A stretch of DNA of 35,033 nucleotides, from NCBI GenBank assembly GCA_029933425.1, contig JAOZOF010000009.1, positions 1-35,033 of the forward strand, given 5' to 3'. The DNA is from Marinilabiliaceae bacterium. Lineage in GTDB: Bacteria; Bacteroidota; Bacteroidia; Bacteroidales; Marinilabiliaceae. This document shows, one piece after another, positions 25,716 through 34,863 of this stretch. The notes under the pieces are model-generated. The model searched no databases. It had not been told where the DNA came from and saw only the letters and a list, made by a program, of their open reading frames with translations. Each line of letters begins with the position of its first letter. Positions within the stretch are counted from its first letter, which is position 1. The position numbers and the translations under genes were made by a program.

Positions 25716-28700
25716 TTAGTTATCACAATTTACTATTGTTTCAAGTACCACAGGGCCTAATAACCCGGATGTCTGCAACTGCCCGTCAGCTTTAAACTGA
25801 TTTAACGACAGCCAGGTTTTTCGTTCGGTCTTTTCTAAAATGGCATCACCGGTTAATCGATTCACCCAATTATTTGCAACTTCTATTTCGAGAATATTTT
25901 CTCCTTTCTGTATGAAGTCAGTTACTTTTAACCTCCAGGGATTTGTCCATACTCCTCCAACCGCTTTCCCGTTTAATTTAACTTTTGCAATCACCATTAC
26001 ATTGCCAAGATTTAGCCATAAATCTTGCTTTCCAGACACTTCTTCTGCTGTGAAAATAGTTTTATATCTCGCACTCCCCGAGAAGTACTTTATTCTTTTA
26101 TCTTCGCTTTTGCTCCAATCTGTAAGTTCAGTAAACTTTACGTTGAATTTCTCTCCAAATGGGTCAGAGAACAATACATCCCATTTATTTTCAATTTTTG
26201 CAACAACCTTAAATTCCGGGAAATTCTGTTTAAAGGTTTTATTTTTTGCTCTCTTTTTAAAAACAACAAATCCACTTTGAAGCGGGGATAAGTTTATCGG
26301 TATAGAAATTCCTGTGTGAGTTTCTTTAAATTTGGGTAATGCACGTACCGAACCATCAATGGCACTCCACCATTCCGGCTCCATATTTTTCACCCTGAAT
26401 AATCCGTCGAATGATACCTTTTTATTACTCTGATTGGTTATAAAATAGATTTCCATATCTTTTGCCGATCGATGAGTCCAGAGTACCGGGACTTTTGCAT
26501 TTGTTACAAAATCAGGATGTAAATCCAAAGTTTCAAATACTTTCTCTAAACTGACATTTTGAAAAACCTGCCCCTGACCAAAAACTCTATGGTTTATTCC
26601 TTTCCCTTCAATATTTCCCCATAATTTTTCAGAAATATGCTGAACTTCGGTATCACATTTCGGATAATTTTTCAGGCTCGGGGACTTTAGTGGTGGGGCA
26701 CCAAGAATAACTCCCCCTTTTTCAACAAGACTACTTATTTTTGCAATAAGTTCTGGTCGCATTGTTTGGCGATCGGGTAACACCATTATTTTATATGACA
26801 TACCACCGGGTAAAACAAATCGGCCGGCTTTAACATCCAAACGATTCATTATTACATCATAATTTATAAAATCAAAAGAATAGCCTTGTGGTAACGATGG
26901 TTTTTGCACACCATTCGATTTTGGAGCATCCTCTCCAAAGAAATAACATACGTCTGCAACATAATTACCTTGCTGTAACAAATAATTACTTCTTCGTTGA
27001 TAATCTATCCAGGGTTTTGCTTTATCGAACCAAGTATTATGCCTGTTTATTTCAGAACCAAACCACGCATTTACTCCGGGCTTTTTATCTTCGAACGGCT
27101 GATGAATAAACAGAGTTAATACTACTTGATTTATACCCTGAGTATATGACCAATCTCCACGTTTTTTAAAACTCAATGGAGCTCGCTGAAATGCCAGGCC
27201 TGCTGTTGTAAACGATTCTGCTGAAACAATATTCTTCCCATATATGTGTGATGTAGAAGAAGCAATTTTACATTCCCAGTCACCCAAAGGGCCCTCATTC
27301 CAGAATTCACCGGCAACATAATCGGAGTATCCGCCATAAATTAATGATTCGCCTGCAAAACCCCAATGACCGTAATTTTCCAGCCAAAGTTTTGCCCCAA
27401 CTTCATTTGCGGATTTTTTTAATTCAAAAATATATTTCTTGGCAATTAAATCGGAAATCAACCTTCTTACATCCCATAAAAAACGGTCTGATTTTTCTGC
27501 TGTTTCAACTACTTTCCCCGAATAAACCGGGAGCCAGGGAATTGGATTATAACCATAAGCCTTTATAAACTCAGATACAAATCCATCTGTCCAATTCTGT
27601 GACCCGGTTTCATAGCTGTCAACAATAACATACTTAAATGCTTTTTTTTCTGCAGGAGTTAATCCTTCTAAAATTTTACCAATGTAGCTATTAAAATGAA
27701 ACCTAACAGCCGATGTGTCGAGCCTGTCAACTTCTAAACCCGTTGCATGCGGTAAAGCAGGATGGTTTGTAACATTTACCGGAGTCATTCCTATTCGCTG
27801 AATTATCCACTCTCCATCAGGAACATCCCATTCCAGAATTCCCTCATTATTAATCTTATCGCTGATGTTTATTATTTTATCAATATCGACAGTTGTATTA
27901 TCTCCGGGGATTTCTGCTTGTGTTTGCCATAAATATTCGTTACCTGAATATATTGGAGTTTGATGCAGTTTCGCCAGTTGTTTTTCAATATAACTATCTA
28001 AAACCTGACAATCCGAAATTTCAATTTCTTTAATGCCGCCTACATACATTTCATTTGCGCCATTATTTTTGAATGAAATATCTAACCTGAATTTTGATGA
28101 TTTTATTCCGGACAAAGCTACTGCAACCGGTGCAAAAGGCATCGCTCCTACATTTAAGCTTCTATTGTGCCTGTCCAGTTTAAATTGCTTTATCTCAACA
28201 AAATCATTTTTTATTTCTGCATACAGTGTACAATTTGCCAATATTTCCTTCTCGGCAGGATAGATAACAATTCTCTTTGCCTCAATTTCTTTATTCAACC
28301 AAAATTCAAACGAATAGCTTTTTTTACTCCCTGAATCGGCAGGAAACATTAATGAAGTAGTTAGATCGCCATCAGAAATAAATTCGGTATTTTTTAGTTT
28401 TGGAGTGCTTTTTATCTGTTTTTTATTATTTGATAAAGTATTAGTAACCAATGGCGCGGGAAAAGCTAAAACAACAACATCCTGAAATGATTCCGCAGGC
28501 TCAGGAAGTTTAGTTTTTAACCTGCGAGCCCCATTTGTTTTTATTTCGGAATGTACGATATATCGCATCGACTTTTCTGGAGTAATCCACGGCCCTCCTG
28601 ACTGGCTCCAGCCCGGGCAATTAAAAACACCTATTTCCACCCCTGTCCGGTTACCTTCTTTTATCGCCCACCGCATCAATTCCCACCACTCATCACTTAG

Positions 28701-28970
28701 CATTGGCAAATCTCCGCTCCCCATATTTATACGGTCTCCAACATTACCAATAAAAGCTTTTGCAATTCCTAACTTTGCCATCGACTCCAAATCTTTCGAG
28801 ATACCTTCTTTCGAGACAAAATCATTCATCCAATACCAATATGTCCACGGTTTAATCGAATCAGGAACCTGACAAAATGCTTGTTCAATATCTGATGTTT
28901 TATCTGAAACATTTCTGTTACAAGCAAGCAGAAAAAACAAACCCAAAATTAATGTCAGATACTTTAGCAT
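25716..28970 (-). CDS. GH106 alpha-L-rhamnosidase, lipoprotein
   Basis: 1084 residues with a lipoprotein signal (LILGLFFLLAC, Cys about 17). GH106 is recognised by the N-terminal IKPWTYWYWMNDFVSKEGISKD-type segment (about 40-60) and EIGVFNCPGWSQSGGPWITPE (about 112-132). The catalytic-region motif VIVDSYETGSQNWTDGF contains candidate Glu454. LEVDRLDTSAVRFHFNSYIG is also typical. After the barrel come beta domains, ending in a jelly roll that carries a galactose-binding-like fold (WLNLGNVMVIAKVKLNGK, VGGVWTNPWRL). The family is Ca2+-dependent, inverting, and releases alpha-L-rhamnose, for example from rhamnogalacturonan-type side chains. It lies 7 bp after the upstream GH78 gene, so the two are almost certainly co-translated, and 40 bp before the deacetylase. 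Having both rhamnosidase families in one operon points to more than one rhamnose linkage in the substrate. Confidence 0.94.
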   Translation of the reverse strand: MLKYLTLILGLFFLLACNRNVSDKTSDIEQAFCQVPDSIKPWTYWYWMNDFVSKEGISKDLESMAKLGIAKAFIGNVGDRINMGSGDLPMLSDEWWELMRWAIKEGNRTGVEIGVFNCPGWSQSGGPWITPEKSMRYIVHSEIKTNGARRLKTKLPEPAESFQDVVVLAFPAPLVTNTLSNNKKQIKSTPKLKNTEFISDGDLTTSLMFPADSGSKKSYSFEFWLNKEIEAKRIVIYPAEKEILANCTLYAEIKNDFVEIKQFKLDRHNRSLNVGAMPFAPVAVALSGIKSSKFRLDISFKNNGANEMYVGGIKEIEISDCQVLDSYIEKQLAKLHQTPIYSGNEYLWQTQAEIPGDNTTVDIDKIINISDKINNEGILEWDVPDGEWIIQRIGMTPVNVTNHPALPHATGLEVDRLDTSAVRFHFNSYIGKILEGLTPAEKKAFKYVIVDSYETGSQNWTDGFVSEFIKAYGYNPIPWLPVYSGKVVETAEKSDRFLWDVRRLISDLIAKKYIFELKKSANEVGAKLWLENYGHWGFAGESLIYGGYSDYVAGEFWNEGPLGDWECKIASSTSHIYGKNIVSAESFTTAGLAFQRAPLSFKKRGDWSYTQGINQVVLTLFIHQPFEDKKPGVNAWFGSEINRHNTWFDKAKPWIDYQRRSNYLLQQGNYVADVCYFFGEDAPKSNGVQKPSLPQGYSFDFINYDVIMNRLDVKAGRFVLPGGMSYKIMVLPDRQTMRPELIAKISSLVEKGGVILGAPPLKSPSLKNYPKCDTEVQHISEKLWGNIEGKGINHRVFGQGQVFQNVSLEKVFETLDLHPDFVTNAKVPVLWTHRSAKDMEIYFITNQSNKKVSFDGLFRVKNMEPEWWSAIDGSVRALPKFKETHTGISIPINLSPLQSGFVVFKKRAKNKTFKQNFPEFKVVAKIENKWDVLFSDPFGEKFNVKFTELTDWSKSEDKRIKYFSGSARYKTIFTAEEVSGKQDLWLNLGNVMVIAKVKLNGKAVGGVWTNPWRLKVTDFIQKGENILEIEVANNWVNRLTGDAILEKTERKTWLSLNQFKADGQLQTSGLLGPVVLETIVNCDN

Positions 28971-28977
28971 TGCTTTG

Positions 28978-31725
28978 TTATTGTTTATTTACTTTAAAAT
29001 TATAGTCTCCACTACCTGTTTTAAACACAGCATATCCGTTCTCATAACCAAGATATTCCAAGCCCGATACTTTATCATATTTTTCCCCTCCTTCAGAAAT
29101 ACTATCTTCAATTTGAGCCGGAACATAAATTGTAGCCCAACTATTTACAGGAACAGTAACATTCATGGCAAATGTTGTTTCTCTATTGCTCCATGATATT
29201 CCTGCCTTCCCGTAAGGTGTAATATTAGAATACATTACTTCATTAATTTGATTAACAGGTTGGGGGCGATAAACAATATGCTTGTATCCGGGCAAATCCG
29301 GGTCGGCTTGCATACCTGCAAGATTACTGTAAAACCAGACTAAACCTCCTCCAAACATTGGATGATTGTGTGAACCACGTTCATCCCAACTCTCGCGAGT
29401 TGTTGTTGATCCCAATTCAACCCAATGCCCAAAGCCCGGTTCAGTGCGCTTATTTAATGCCTCATACGCAAGATCCTGCATTCCGTATTCGGCAAGTATT
29501 TCGAAAAAAAAACGCGAGCCGAAAATCCCCGTATAAATATGCCCGTTACTGGCTTTAAGATTCGATTTTATCGCTCCAACAACTCTTTCTGTTTGTTCGT
29601 CGGGGACTCCCATTTTTAGTGCAAGAATATTACCTCCTCCATATCCATAAGTTCCTTTCTCATTGTCAAAATACTTCTTACGAAAAGCTTCCTTTGTATA
29701 TTTGGCAAGGGCTTCATATTTTTTTGCTTCGTCATTAAGTTCTAATATTTTTGCTGTTTGAGCAGTAATATTTGCGCAGTACCAGAAATAAAATGTATGC
29801 ATCATATCATCCGAAACCGTCTCACCGGGTGCTATCCATTCTCCCAGGTTTAACCATTGTAGCGGTTTCCCATCTTTGCCTGTACGTTGCGAGTACATAA
29901 TTCCTTCTTCATCAATCCATTTTTGCATGTACCGCACATATTCTTTCATTCCATCATAGTTATCTTCGAGCATATCTTTGGCACCATATTGTACATAAAA
30001 CTCCCAGGGGATAACACAGATTGCTGCCCCCCACGCAACACCTCCTCCACATCCGGGCTGCCAGGGAGCACAGTTTGGAACATAACCCGTTTCAATATTT
30101 TGTGCCCCACGAATATCCTTGGTCCATTTTTGATAAAAACTTTTGGCATCGAAATTGTGCATTACAGTATTACACACTACCTGGCCGTCGCCAGTATAGG
30201 CAGATCGTTCTCTGTGCGGACAATCACTGGCAATACCTCCATGCATATTATCAATTTGGCTCCTTCTCCAAATCTCATTTATTTTATTAAATAAAGGATT
30301 TGAAGTATGGAACACGGCAGATGTTTCAATGTCGGTATTAACAGCCTCAGCAGTAAGGTGCTTCTTTTTCAATTCACCGGGCCAGTTCTCAATCTCTACA
30401 CTACTAAACACAAACCAATTGAACCGGGGAGCATAAGACTCATAGCCTTTACCACTAAATACATAAGTATTCTCTCCCGAATATTGATTGCTGTTAAATG
30501 TAATTTTTATCTTGTGTCCTTCTAGTCCTGTCACACGGTTTAACCGTAACCAACCCGAAATTTCAACACCAAAATCCACGATATAGTTCCCGTTATCTTT
30601 CTTTTTTATTGAAACCGGAACAAACTGCTCAGTAACCTTATCAGTTGGCGATGTATGTGCTACAAGCTTTCCTTCTGGAGCCTTCCTAATTGCTACTTTT
30701 TCCCAAGATGAATCGTTAAACTCAGCAGTGCACCACCCCAATTGTTCTCTTCTGGCATCGTACCACTCTCCGTAATAAACCATATCCATTAAAATCGGAC
30801 TTTTTGATGCCTTCCAGGAATCATCACTTATAATTACCTCTTCTGTACCATCAGTGTATGTAATATGGACCTGACATAAAAATCTGGGAGATCCATAACC
30901 TTCAGCCCAGTATTTGGCAGGGTTATAGAAACCGTTACCCAGAATACTTCCAATTACATTATCTCCTTGTTTAAGCTGCTCCTTTACATCATAGGCTAAA
31001 TACATTACTCTGTATTCACGAAAATTGTCTTCGATAGGTAAAGGCGCATCAATCAATTTAGGTCGTTTACCATAATTTGTTTGATTAGGAACGAGAAAAT
31101 CATCTCCAACTTTTTCCCCGTTTAAATAAAGTTCAAAATAACCTAACCCGGTAACAAACACTACTGCCCGGGACACTTTCTTGTTTACAACGAATGATTT
31201 TCTCAAACAGGGTGCAGGAGGACCAAATTTTTCAGGCTTTGCATCCGGTCCACCCTTAGGTTTGGACAATGCATCCTCTCCCTGCCAGGGAGCACCAAGC
31301 CATTTTGCTTTCCAATCATCTTTTTGAAGCAATCCCATTCTCCACATTGCGGGCTCGCTCCAATCCGACACAATATCATTCCCATTCCAAACACGCACCT
31401 GCCACCAGCACTCCTGTTTCGAAACCAATGAATTTCCCTCATATTTTACACGGGTTGACTGATCAGACAATATCTTTCCTGAATCCCAAAGATTAGGCTG
31501 ATCCAAATTTTCTTCTGAATCGGCCACCCGAATCTGCCATGCAGTTTGTACTTCTCCCCGAGCACCTTCTTCTGCAATGTTAATCCATGATAATCGGGGT
31601 TGAATAATATCAACCACTGCCGGATTTTTAATGTACTCACATGTAAGATGAACAGGATTAATCTGCGCATTAACTGAAACAGAAGTAAATGCAAAAGTGA
31701 TAAGAAGAAAAAATAGTTTTTTCAT
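28978..31725 (-). CDS. Divergent GH78 alpha-L-rhamnosidase-like enzyme, Sec-exported
   Basis: I choose ATG 31725, giving 915 residues beginning MKKLFFLLITFAFTSVSVNAQ, a Sec signal with no lipobox. A TTG at 31752 would add 9 residues and is not needed. The domain order is GH78-like (LTCEYIKNPAVVDIIQPRLSW, VTGLGYFELYLNGEKVGDDF, then the helical barrel). The acid motif is altered to SDCPHRERSAYTGDG, with candidate Glu506, instead of DCPQRDERxGWxGD. The base motif is ELGSTTTRESWDERGSHNHPM with candidate Glu778, a pattern distinct from the GATT...E.W seen in the two other GH78 proteins here. It also has a proline/glycine-rich insertion near residues 160-180 (KPKGGPDAKPEKFGPP). It starts 34 bp after the esterase and ends 7 bp before GH106. 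Rhamnosidase activity is likely but may be directed at a modified rhamnose. Confidence 0.92.
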   Translation of the reverse strand: MKKLFFLLITFAFTSVSVNAQINPVHLTCEYIKNPAVVDIIQPRLSWINIAEEGARGEVQTAWQIRVADSEENLDQPNLWDSGKILSDQSTRVKYEGNSLVSKQECWWQVRVWNGNDIVSDWSEPAMWRMGLLQKDDWKAKWLGAPWQGEDALSKPKGGPDAKPEKFGPPAPCLRKSFVVNKKVSRAVVFVTGLGYFELYLNGEKVGDDFLVPNQTNYGKRPKLIDAPLPIEDNFREYRVMYLAYDVKEQLKQGDNVIGSILGNGFYNPAKYWAEGYGSPRFLCQVHITYTDGTEEVIISDDSWKASKSPILMDMVYYGEWYDARREQLGWCTAEFNDSSWEKVAIRKAPEGKLVAHTSPTDKVTEQFVPVSIKKKDNGNYIVDFGVEISGWLRLNRVTGLEGHKIKITFNSNQYSGENTYVFSGKGYESYAPRFNWFVFSSVEIENWPGELKKKHLTAEAVNTDIETSAVFHTSNPLFNKINEIWRRSQIDNMHGGIASDCPHRERSAYTGDGQVVCNTVMHNFDAKSFYQKWTKDIRGAQNIETGYVPNCAPWQPGCGGGVAWGAAICVIPWEFYVQYGAKDMLEDNYDGMKEYVRYMQKWIDEEGIMYSQRTGKDGKPLQWLNLGEWIAPGETVSDDMMHTFYFWYCANITAQTAKILELNDEAKKYEALAKYTKEAFRKKYFDNEKGTYGYGGGNILALKMGVPDEQTERVVGAIKSNLKASNGHIYTGIFGSRFFFEILAEYGMQDLAYEALNKRTEPGFGHWVELGSTTTRESWDERGSHNHPMFGGGLVWFYSNLAGMQADPDLPGYKHIVYRPQPVNQINEVMYSNITPYGKAGISWSNRETTFAMNVTVPVNSWATIYVPAQIEDSISEGGEKYDKVSGLEYLGYENGYAVFKTGSGDYNFKVNKQ

Positions 31726-31759
31726 TTTTTTAACAATACTACCGTATATCAAAATAAAT

Positions 31760-33235
31760 TTAATGACCTTTATTTATTTGCAAACTATCAGACAGGGTTT
31801 TTAAATGGTCTATAGTCAATATTTCCCCAAATGGTTTTATTGAAGAAGCGTCATACAGTTTTATTAAGTTTTTTTCGTAAGCCGGACTTATATTAGCATA
31901 GTCCAATAATCCTGTAACAACATCTAATTTTTCGAGCCTGTCAAAATTTAGCCGGTTTGCAGGTTTACCATTTGCAAGCAATGCAACTTCAGAAAGTTTC
32001 CCCGAATATCGTTCTAATAGTCGTTTGAGCTTTGCTGCATTTAGTTGCTCTACATCTATTTCCCTATTTAAATAATATTTCACAAATGATTGAGCTGAAG
32101 TATTCCAAAGATATCGATTGTGCCCGATATAGGGTAATGGTGCACCTTCATTTAAAATTACAATATTCCATTGCTTATCCTTTGACCATGGCCGGTCAAT
32201 CTCTTTGGGCAATGTTATGTTATAACTCTTATCATCAAGAATTTTGGGATCGTTTTCAGAAAATTGATATTGCCCTTCTTGTACATCAATAATATGAATT
32301 GCCAGTTTGCTTTCAGGTATTGATTCTTCAAGTGTTACCTGGCCCAGGGTTCCAGATGTTAGCTTTTTTAAATCGCGCACATAACTGTCAGGAAATTCAT
32401 CCTTATTTAATGTAAAAAACTTTTTTGATGTAATCATATCAATTGTACACAACATATCTCCTGTCGCCGACGTAACCATTGTAGGGGCAGTTATCCGGTC
32501 AACATAAGAAATTGGGCTTAAGGTGTACCATGTTTTTGATGTTAGATCCTTTTCAAAAATAGTCATAGCCAGGTCAGCACCCGGAGCTAATAGTGCAAGG
32601 ACCGGTAGTGGTCGCGGTTTATCTTTTGGAAGATAACAACCTGAAGACTCCTGATTTTTGAGTAGGTAATTTGTTCCATAAATCCAATTCGGACATGGTA
32701 AATTAGAGACTAATGCACCCAAAGGAAAAAATTCCGCACCCATTGCCAGGGTCATATAACCTCCACCGCTAGATCCGCCAAGAACAAATTTTGACCGATC
32801 CACAAAAGGCAGCCTTCTGGCCCATTGAATCATGGCTTTCGAAAAGTTAATACTATTACCGAATGGAAATTCTATTGGTATTTCGCCGAAATACGGTGTA
32901 ACCACTGCCATTCCCATATCCATATATTTGTTTACCGTTTCTTCAGAAGCTTCGTAGTGAACTCCACAATATACAGGTATTTTGTTTTCAGAACTCAGAA
33001 GTTCAGAGCGATAATAAAACCGTGCTTGTCCGTTTAATGTATCACCATTCATGCCAAGATATGGAATAGTTACGGTAACAAAATTTACATCATTATCTTG
33101 ATGGGAATTTTCTACAAGGACAGCGCCATCAAACCCTTTTTCTGATGTAATAAATTGTGTTTGCCCAAAAATGGATTGCCTCTGAACAATAGCTAATGCA
33201 ATAATTATTATTAATGTAAAAAAAGTATTTTTCAT
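31760..33235 (-). CDS. Exported alpha/beta-hydrolase, probable carbohydrate esterase
   Basis: 491 residues with a signal peptide (FTLIIIIALAIVQRQSIFGQ). The nucleophile elbow is GGSSGGGYMTLAMG with Ser156 in the GxSxG position. It follows a prolyl-oligopeptidase/acetyl-esterase-like scaffold (MDMGMAVVTPYFGE, WARRLPFVDRSKFVLGG). A later APTMVTSATGDMLCTIDM segment probably supplies the catalytic Asp; a His candidate lies in LPYIGHNRYLW, but I am not certain. The C-terminal ~100 residues are helical and not recognised. In a PUL such enzymes remove acetyl, feruloyl or other acyl groups before glycosidases act. It lies 39 bp after the sulfatase and 34 bp before the GH78 gene. A peptidase role is possible by fold but unlikely in this company. 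Confidence 0.75.
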   Translation of the reverse strand: MKNTFFTLIIIIALAIVQRQSIFGQTQFITSEKGFDGAVLVENSHQDNDVNFVTVTIPYLGMNGDTLNGQARFYYRSELLSSENKIPVYCGVHYEASEETVNKYMDMGMAVVTPYFGEIPIEFPFGNSINFSKAMIQWARRLPFVDRSKFVLGGSSGGGYMTLAMGAEFFPLGALVSNLPCPNWIYGTNYLLKNQESSGCYLPKDKPRPLPVLALLAPGADLAMTIFEKDLTSKTWYTLSPISYVDRITAPTMVTSATGDMLCTIDMITSKKFFTLNKDEFPDSYVRDLKKLTSGTLGQVTLEESIPESKLAIHIIDVQEGQYQFSENDPKILDDKSYNITLPKEIDRPWSKDKQWNIVILNEGAPLPYIGHNRYLWNTSAQSFVKYYLNREIDVEQLNAAKLKRLLERYSGKLSEVALLANGKPANRLNFDRLEKLDVVTGLLDYANISPAYEKNLIKLYDASSIKPFGEILTIDHLKTLSDSLQINKGH

Positions 33236-33274
33236 TCGAAATTATATTTGTTAAACACTCTATATTTTATAACT

Positions 33275-34726
33275 CTAATTTTTAAAATAGAAATCGTAAC
33301 CCATTTTTTCAACCGCAGTTTCTTCTTCCGATATTCCGGGATTAGAAAGATTTTCAGCCCATTTTTCCAGCCTCTTTTTCATCCTTTTCGCCTTGTTCGG
33401 ATGTTGCAATATTAGATTAACTTTTTCGTGGTCATCTGTTTCAACATTAAACAAAAATTCTCTTTTGCCGGACTTCAAAAACTTCCAGTCTCCCATTCTA
33501 ATTGCTGACTGATCCCAGAAACGCCAATATAGAACTTCGTGAGGATCTCCCTTTTTATCACCTTTCAAATAAGGTATAATATTAACACCATCAAGTTCTT
33601 TTATTGGGTTAAGCCCTGCCAGTGCAATTGATGTCGCAGCCACATCCAATGATGAAACAGCTTTATCGTAAACAATACCTTTGGGTAATTCATTTGGCCA
33701 CGAAACAATAAAAGGCACTCTGATTCCACCTTCTGACAGCATTCCTTTTTCACCGACATAGGGATCGTTTAAAGATCCGTCCCAGGCGCCTCCTTTAAAT
33801 GATATTGGCTTATCCTCTTTTGTAAAATATAACGGGGCACCGTTGTCGCTGATAAAGAAAATCAGAGTATTGTCGTAAATATCATATTCTCTGAGCGTAT
33901 TTACAATTCGGCCAACACCATCATCAATAGCTGAAAGCATAGCCAAACAATAGCGTCGTCGTTCCGGCATTTCTCCCGGGAAACGGCTGAGGTATTTTTC
34001 AGTTGCTTCGAGAGGTACATGAGGACCGAAATAAGCTAGGTAAAAGAAAAAAGGTTTGTCGTGGTTTCGTTTAATAAAAGTAACCGCTGCATCACTCTGG
34101 ACATCTAAACGAAAACGCTTGTCTGTTATAAATTGTTTTTTTATGGAGTTACCTTGCAAATCATAGTTTACCCAATAATTTATCATCTCACCGTAAAAGG
34201 TGTCATCAAAACCACGTTCTGACGGAAGATATGGTAACTGTTTAGAGAAAGGGATATCGCCGGGTTTTAGTTCCTTACCTGCAAGTTCCGGCATATTTTT
34301 TTCTATCCAGTCTTTCCCTTCTAAATAGTTAAGATGCCATTTACCGGTCATTCCCGTAACATAACCCGCATTTTTTAATCTTTGTGGAATAATTTTCTCT
34401 TCGAGAGGAAGTGGAATAGTTCCATTTTCATCCAACCCAAATTCTTGCTGATAACGGCCGGTTAATAGTCCTGCACGCGACGGAGTACACTGGGGAGCTG
34501 TAATGTATCCCGAAGTCATTCGTATACCTTCTTTAGCTAATTGATCAATATGTGGAGTTTTCATATCAAAAAACTGTCCCTGAATACTTAGGTCAGCAAA
34601 TCCGTGATCATCAGTAAAAATTACAATTATATTTGGTTTTTCTTGAGCAAAACCTTTAATCCCATTAAACATAGCTAATGCAAAACAAATTACAGCGAAC
34701 AAATATTTAGTTTCGATAAGGTTCAT
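33275..34726 (-). CDS. Formylglycine-dependent sulfatase (S1 family), exported
   Basis: 483 residues, with a signal peptide ending near AQEKPN (MNLIETKYLFAVICFALAMF). The N-terminal metal-site motif is IIVIFTDDHGFADLS. The formylglycine motif is APQCTPSRAGLLTGRYQQ with Cys80, which must be oxidised by a maturase (anSME or FGE) not found in this window. TGMTGKWHLN follows, and a second metal/sulfate segment is IFFISDNGAPLYFTK. Length is usual for S1. It removes sulfate esters from a carbohydrate; the S1 subfamily, and therefore the position of the sulfate, cannot be read by eye. It is the first gene of the enzyme operon, 54 bp downstream of a copy of the shared bipartite motif. It is the main evidence that the target glycan is sulfated. 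Confidence 0.95.
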   Translation of the reverse strand: MNLIETKYLFAVICFALAMFNGIKGFAQEKPNIIVIFTDDHGFADLSIQGQFFDMKTPHIDQLAKEGIRMTSGYITAPQCTPSRAGLLTGRYQQEFGLDENGTIPLPLEEKIIPQRLKNAGYVTGMTGKWHLNYLEGKDWIEKNMPELAGKELKPGDIPFSKQLPYLPSERGFDDTFYGEMINYWVNYDLQGNSIKKQFITDKRFRLDVQSDAAVTFIKRNHDKPFFFYLAYFGPHVPLEATEKYLSRFPGEMPERRRYCLAMLSAIDDGVGRIVNTLREYDIYDNTLIFFISDNGAPLYFTKEDKPISFKGGAWDGSLNDPYVGEKGMLSEGGIRVPFIVSWPNELPKGIVYDKAVSSLDVAATSIALAGLNPIKELDGVNIIPYLKGDKKGDPHEVLYWRFWDQSAIRMGDWKFLKSGKREFLFNVETDDHEKVNLILQHPNKAKRMKKRLEKWAENLSNPGISEEETAVEKMGYDFYFKN

Positions 34727-34780
34727 ATTGTAACTTCTTCTATTCTCATATAATATCTAATTTTTAATACCACGTATAGA

Positions 34781-34810
34781 ATGGCACATGAGAATGAATT
34801 TCCCCCTATA
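34781..34810 (-). promoter_or_regulatory. Shared bipartite motif, copy A (upstream of the sulfatase operon)
   Basis: On the minus strand TATAGGGG (34810-34803), 13-bp spacer, ATGTGCCAT (34789-34781). It lies just after a terminator and 54 bp before the sulfatase ATG, so it is placed where the promoter of the seven-gene enzyme operon must be. The bases just before ATGTGCCAT agree with copy B. Its half-sites do not resemble the housekeeping Bacteroidota -33/-7 boxes (TTTG and TAnnTTTG), which favours an alternative sigma factor or an activator site. Confidence 0.72.
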
Positions 34811-34829
34811 AAAATTACTAAAATGATTG

Positions 34830-34863
34830 AAAAAAAGGAAACTATTAAAACAGCTGTTTCCTT
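34830..34863 (-). terminator. Intrinsic terminator of an operon entering from the right
   Basis: On the minus strand AAGGAAAC (34863-34856) pairs with GTTTCCTT (34842-34835) around a 13-nt loop. A run of T follows (34836-34830), giving the classical stem plus U-tract. The loop side also contains the palindrome AAACAGCTGTTT, so an alternative small fold exists. It would end transcription of a minus-strand gene beyond the right edge and so marks the right border of this PUL. Confidence 0.75.

Noticed and set aside
25840-26280. 146-codon plus-strand frame
   Set aside because: It is antisense to the C-terminal part of the GH106 gene with no start context or family resemblance.
34846-34860. AAACAGCTGTTT palindrome as a possible operator
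   Set aside because: It is embedded in the terminator loop and arm and has no second copy in the window.
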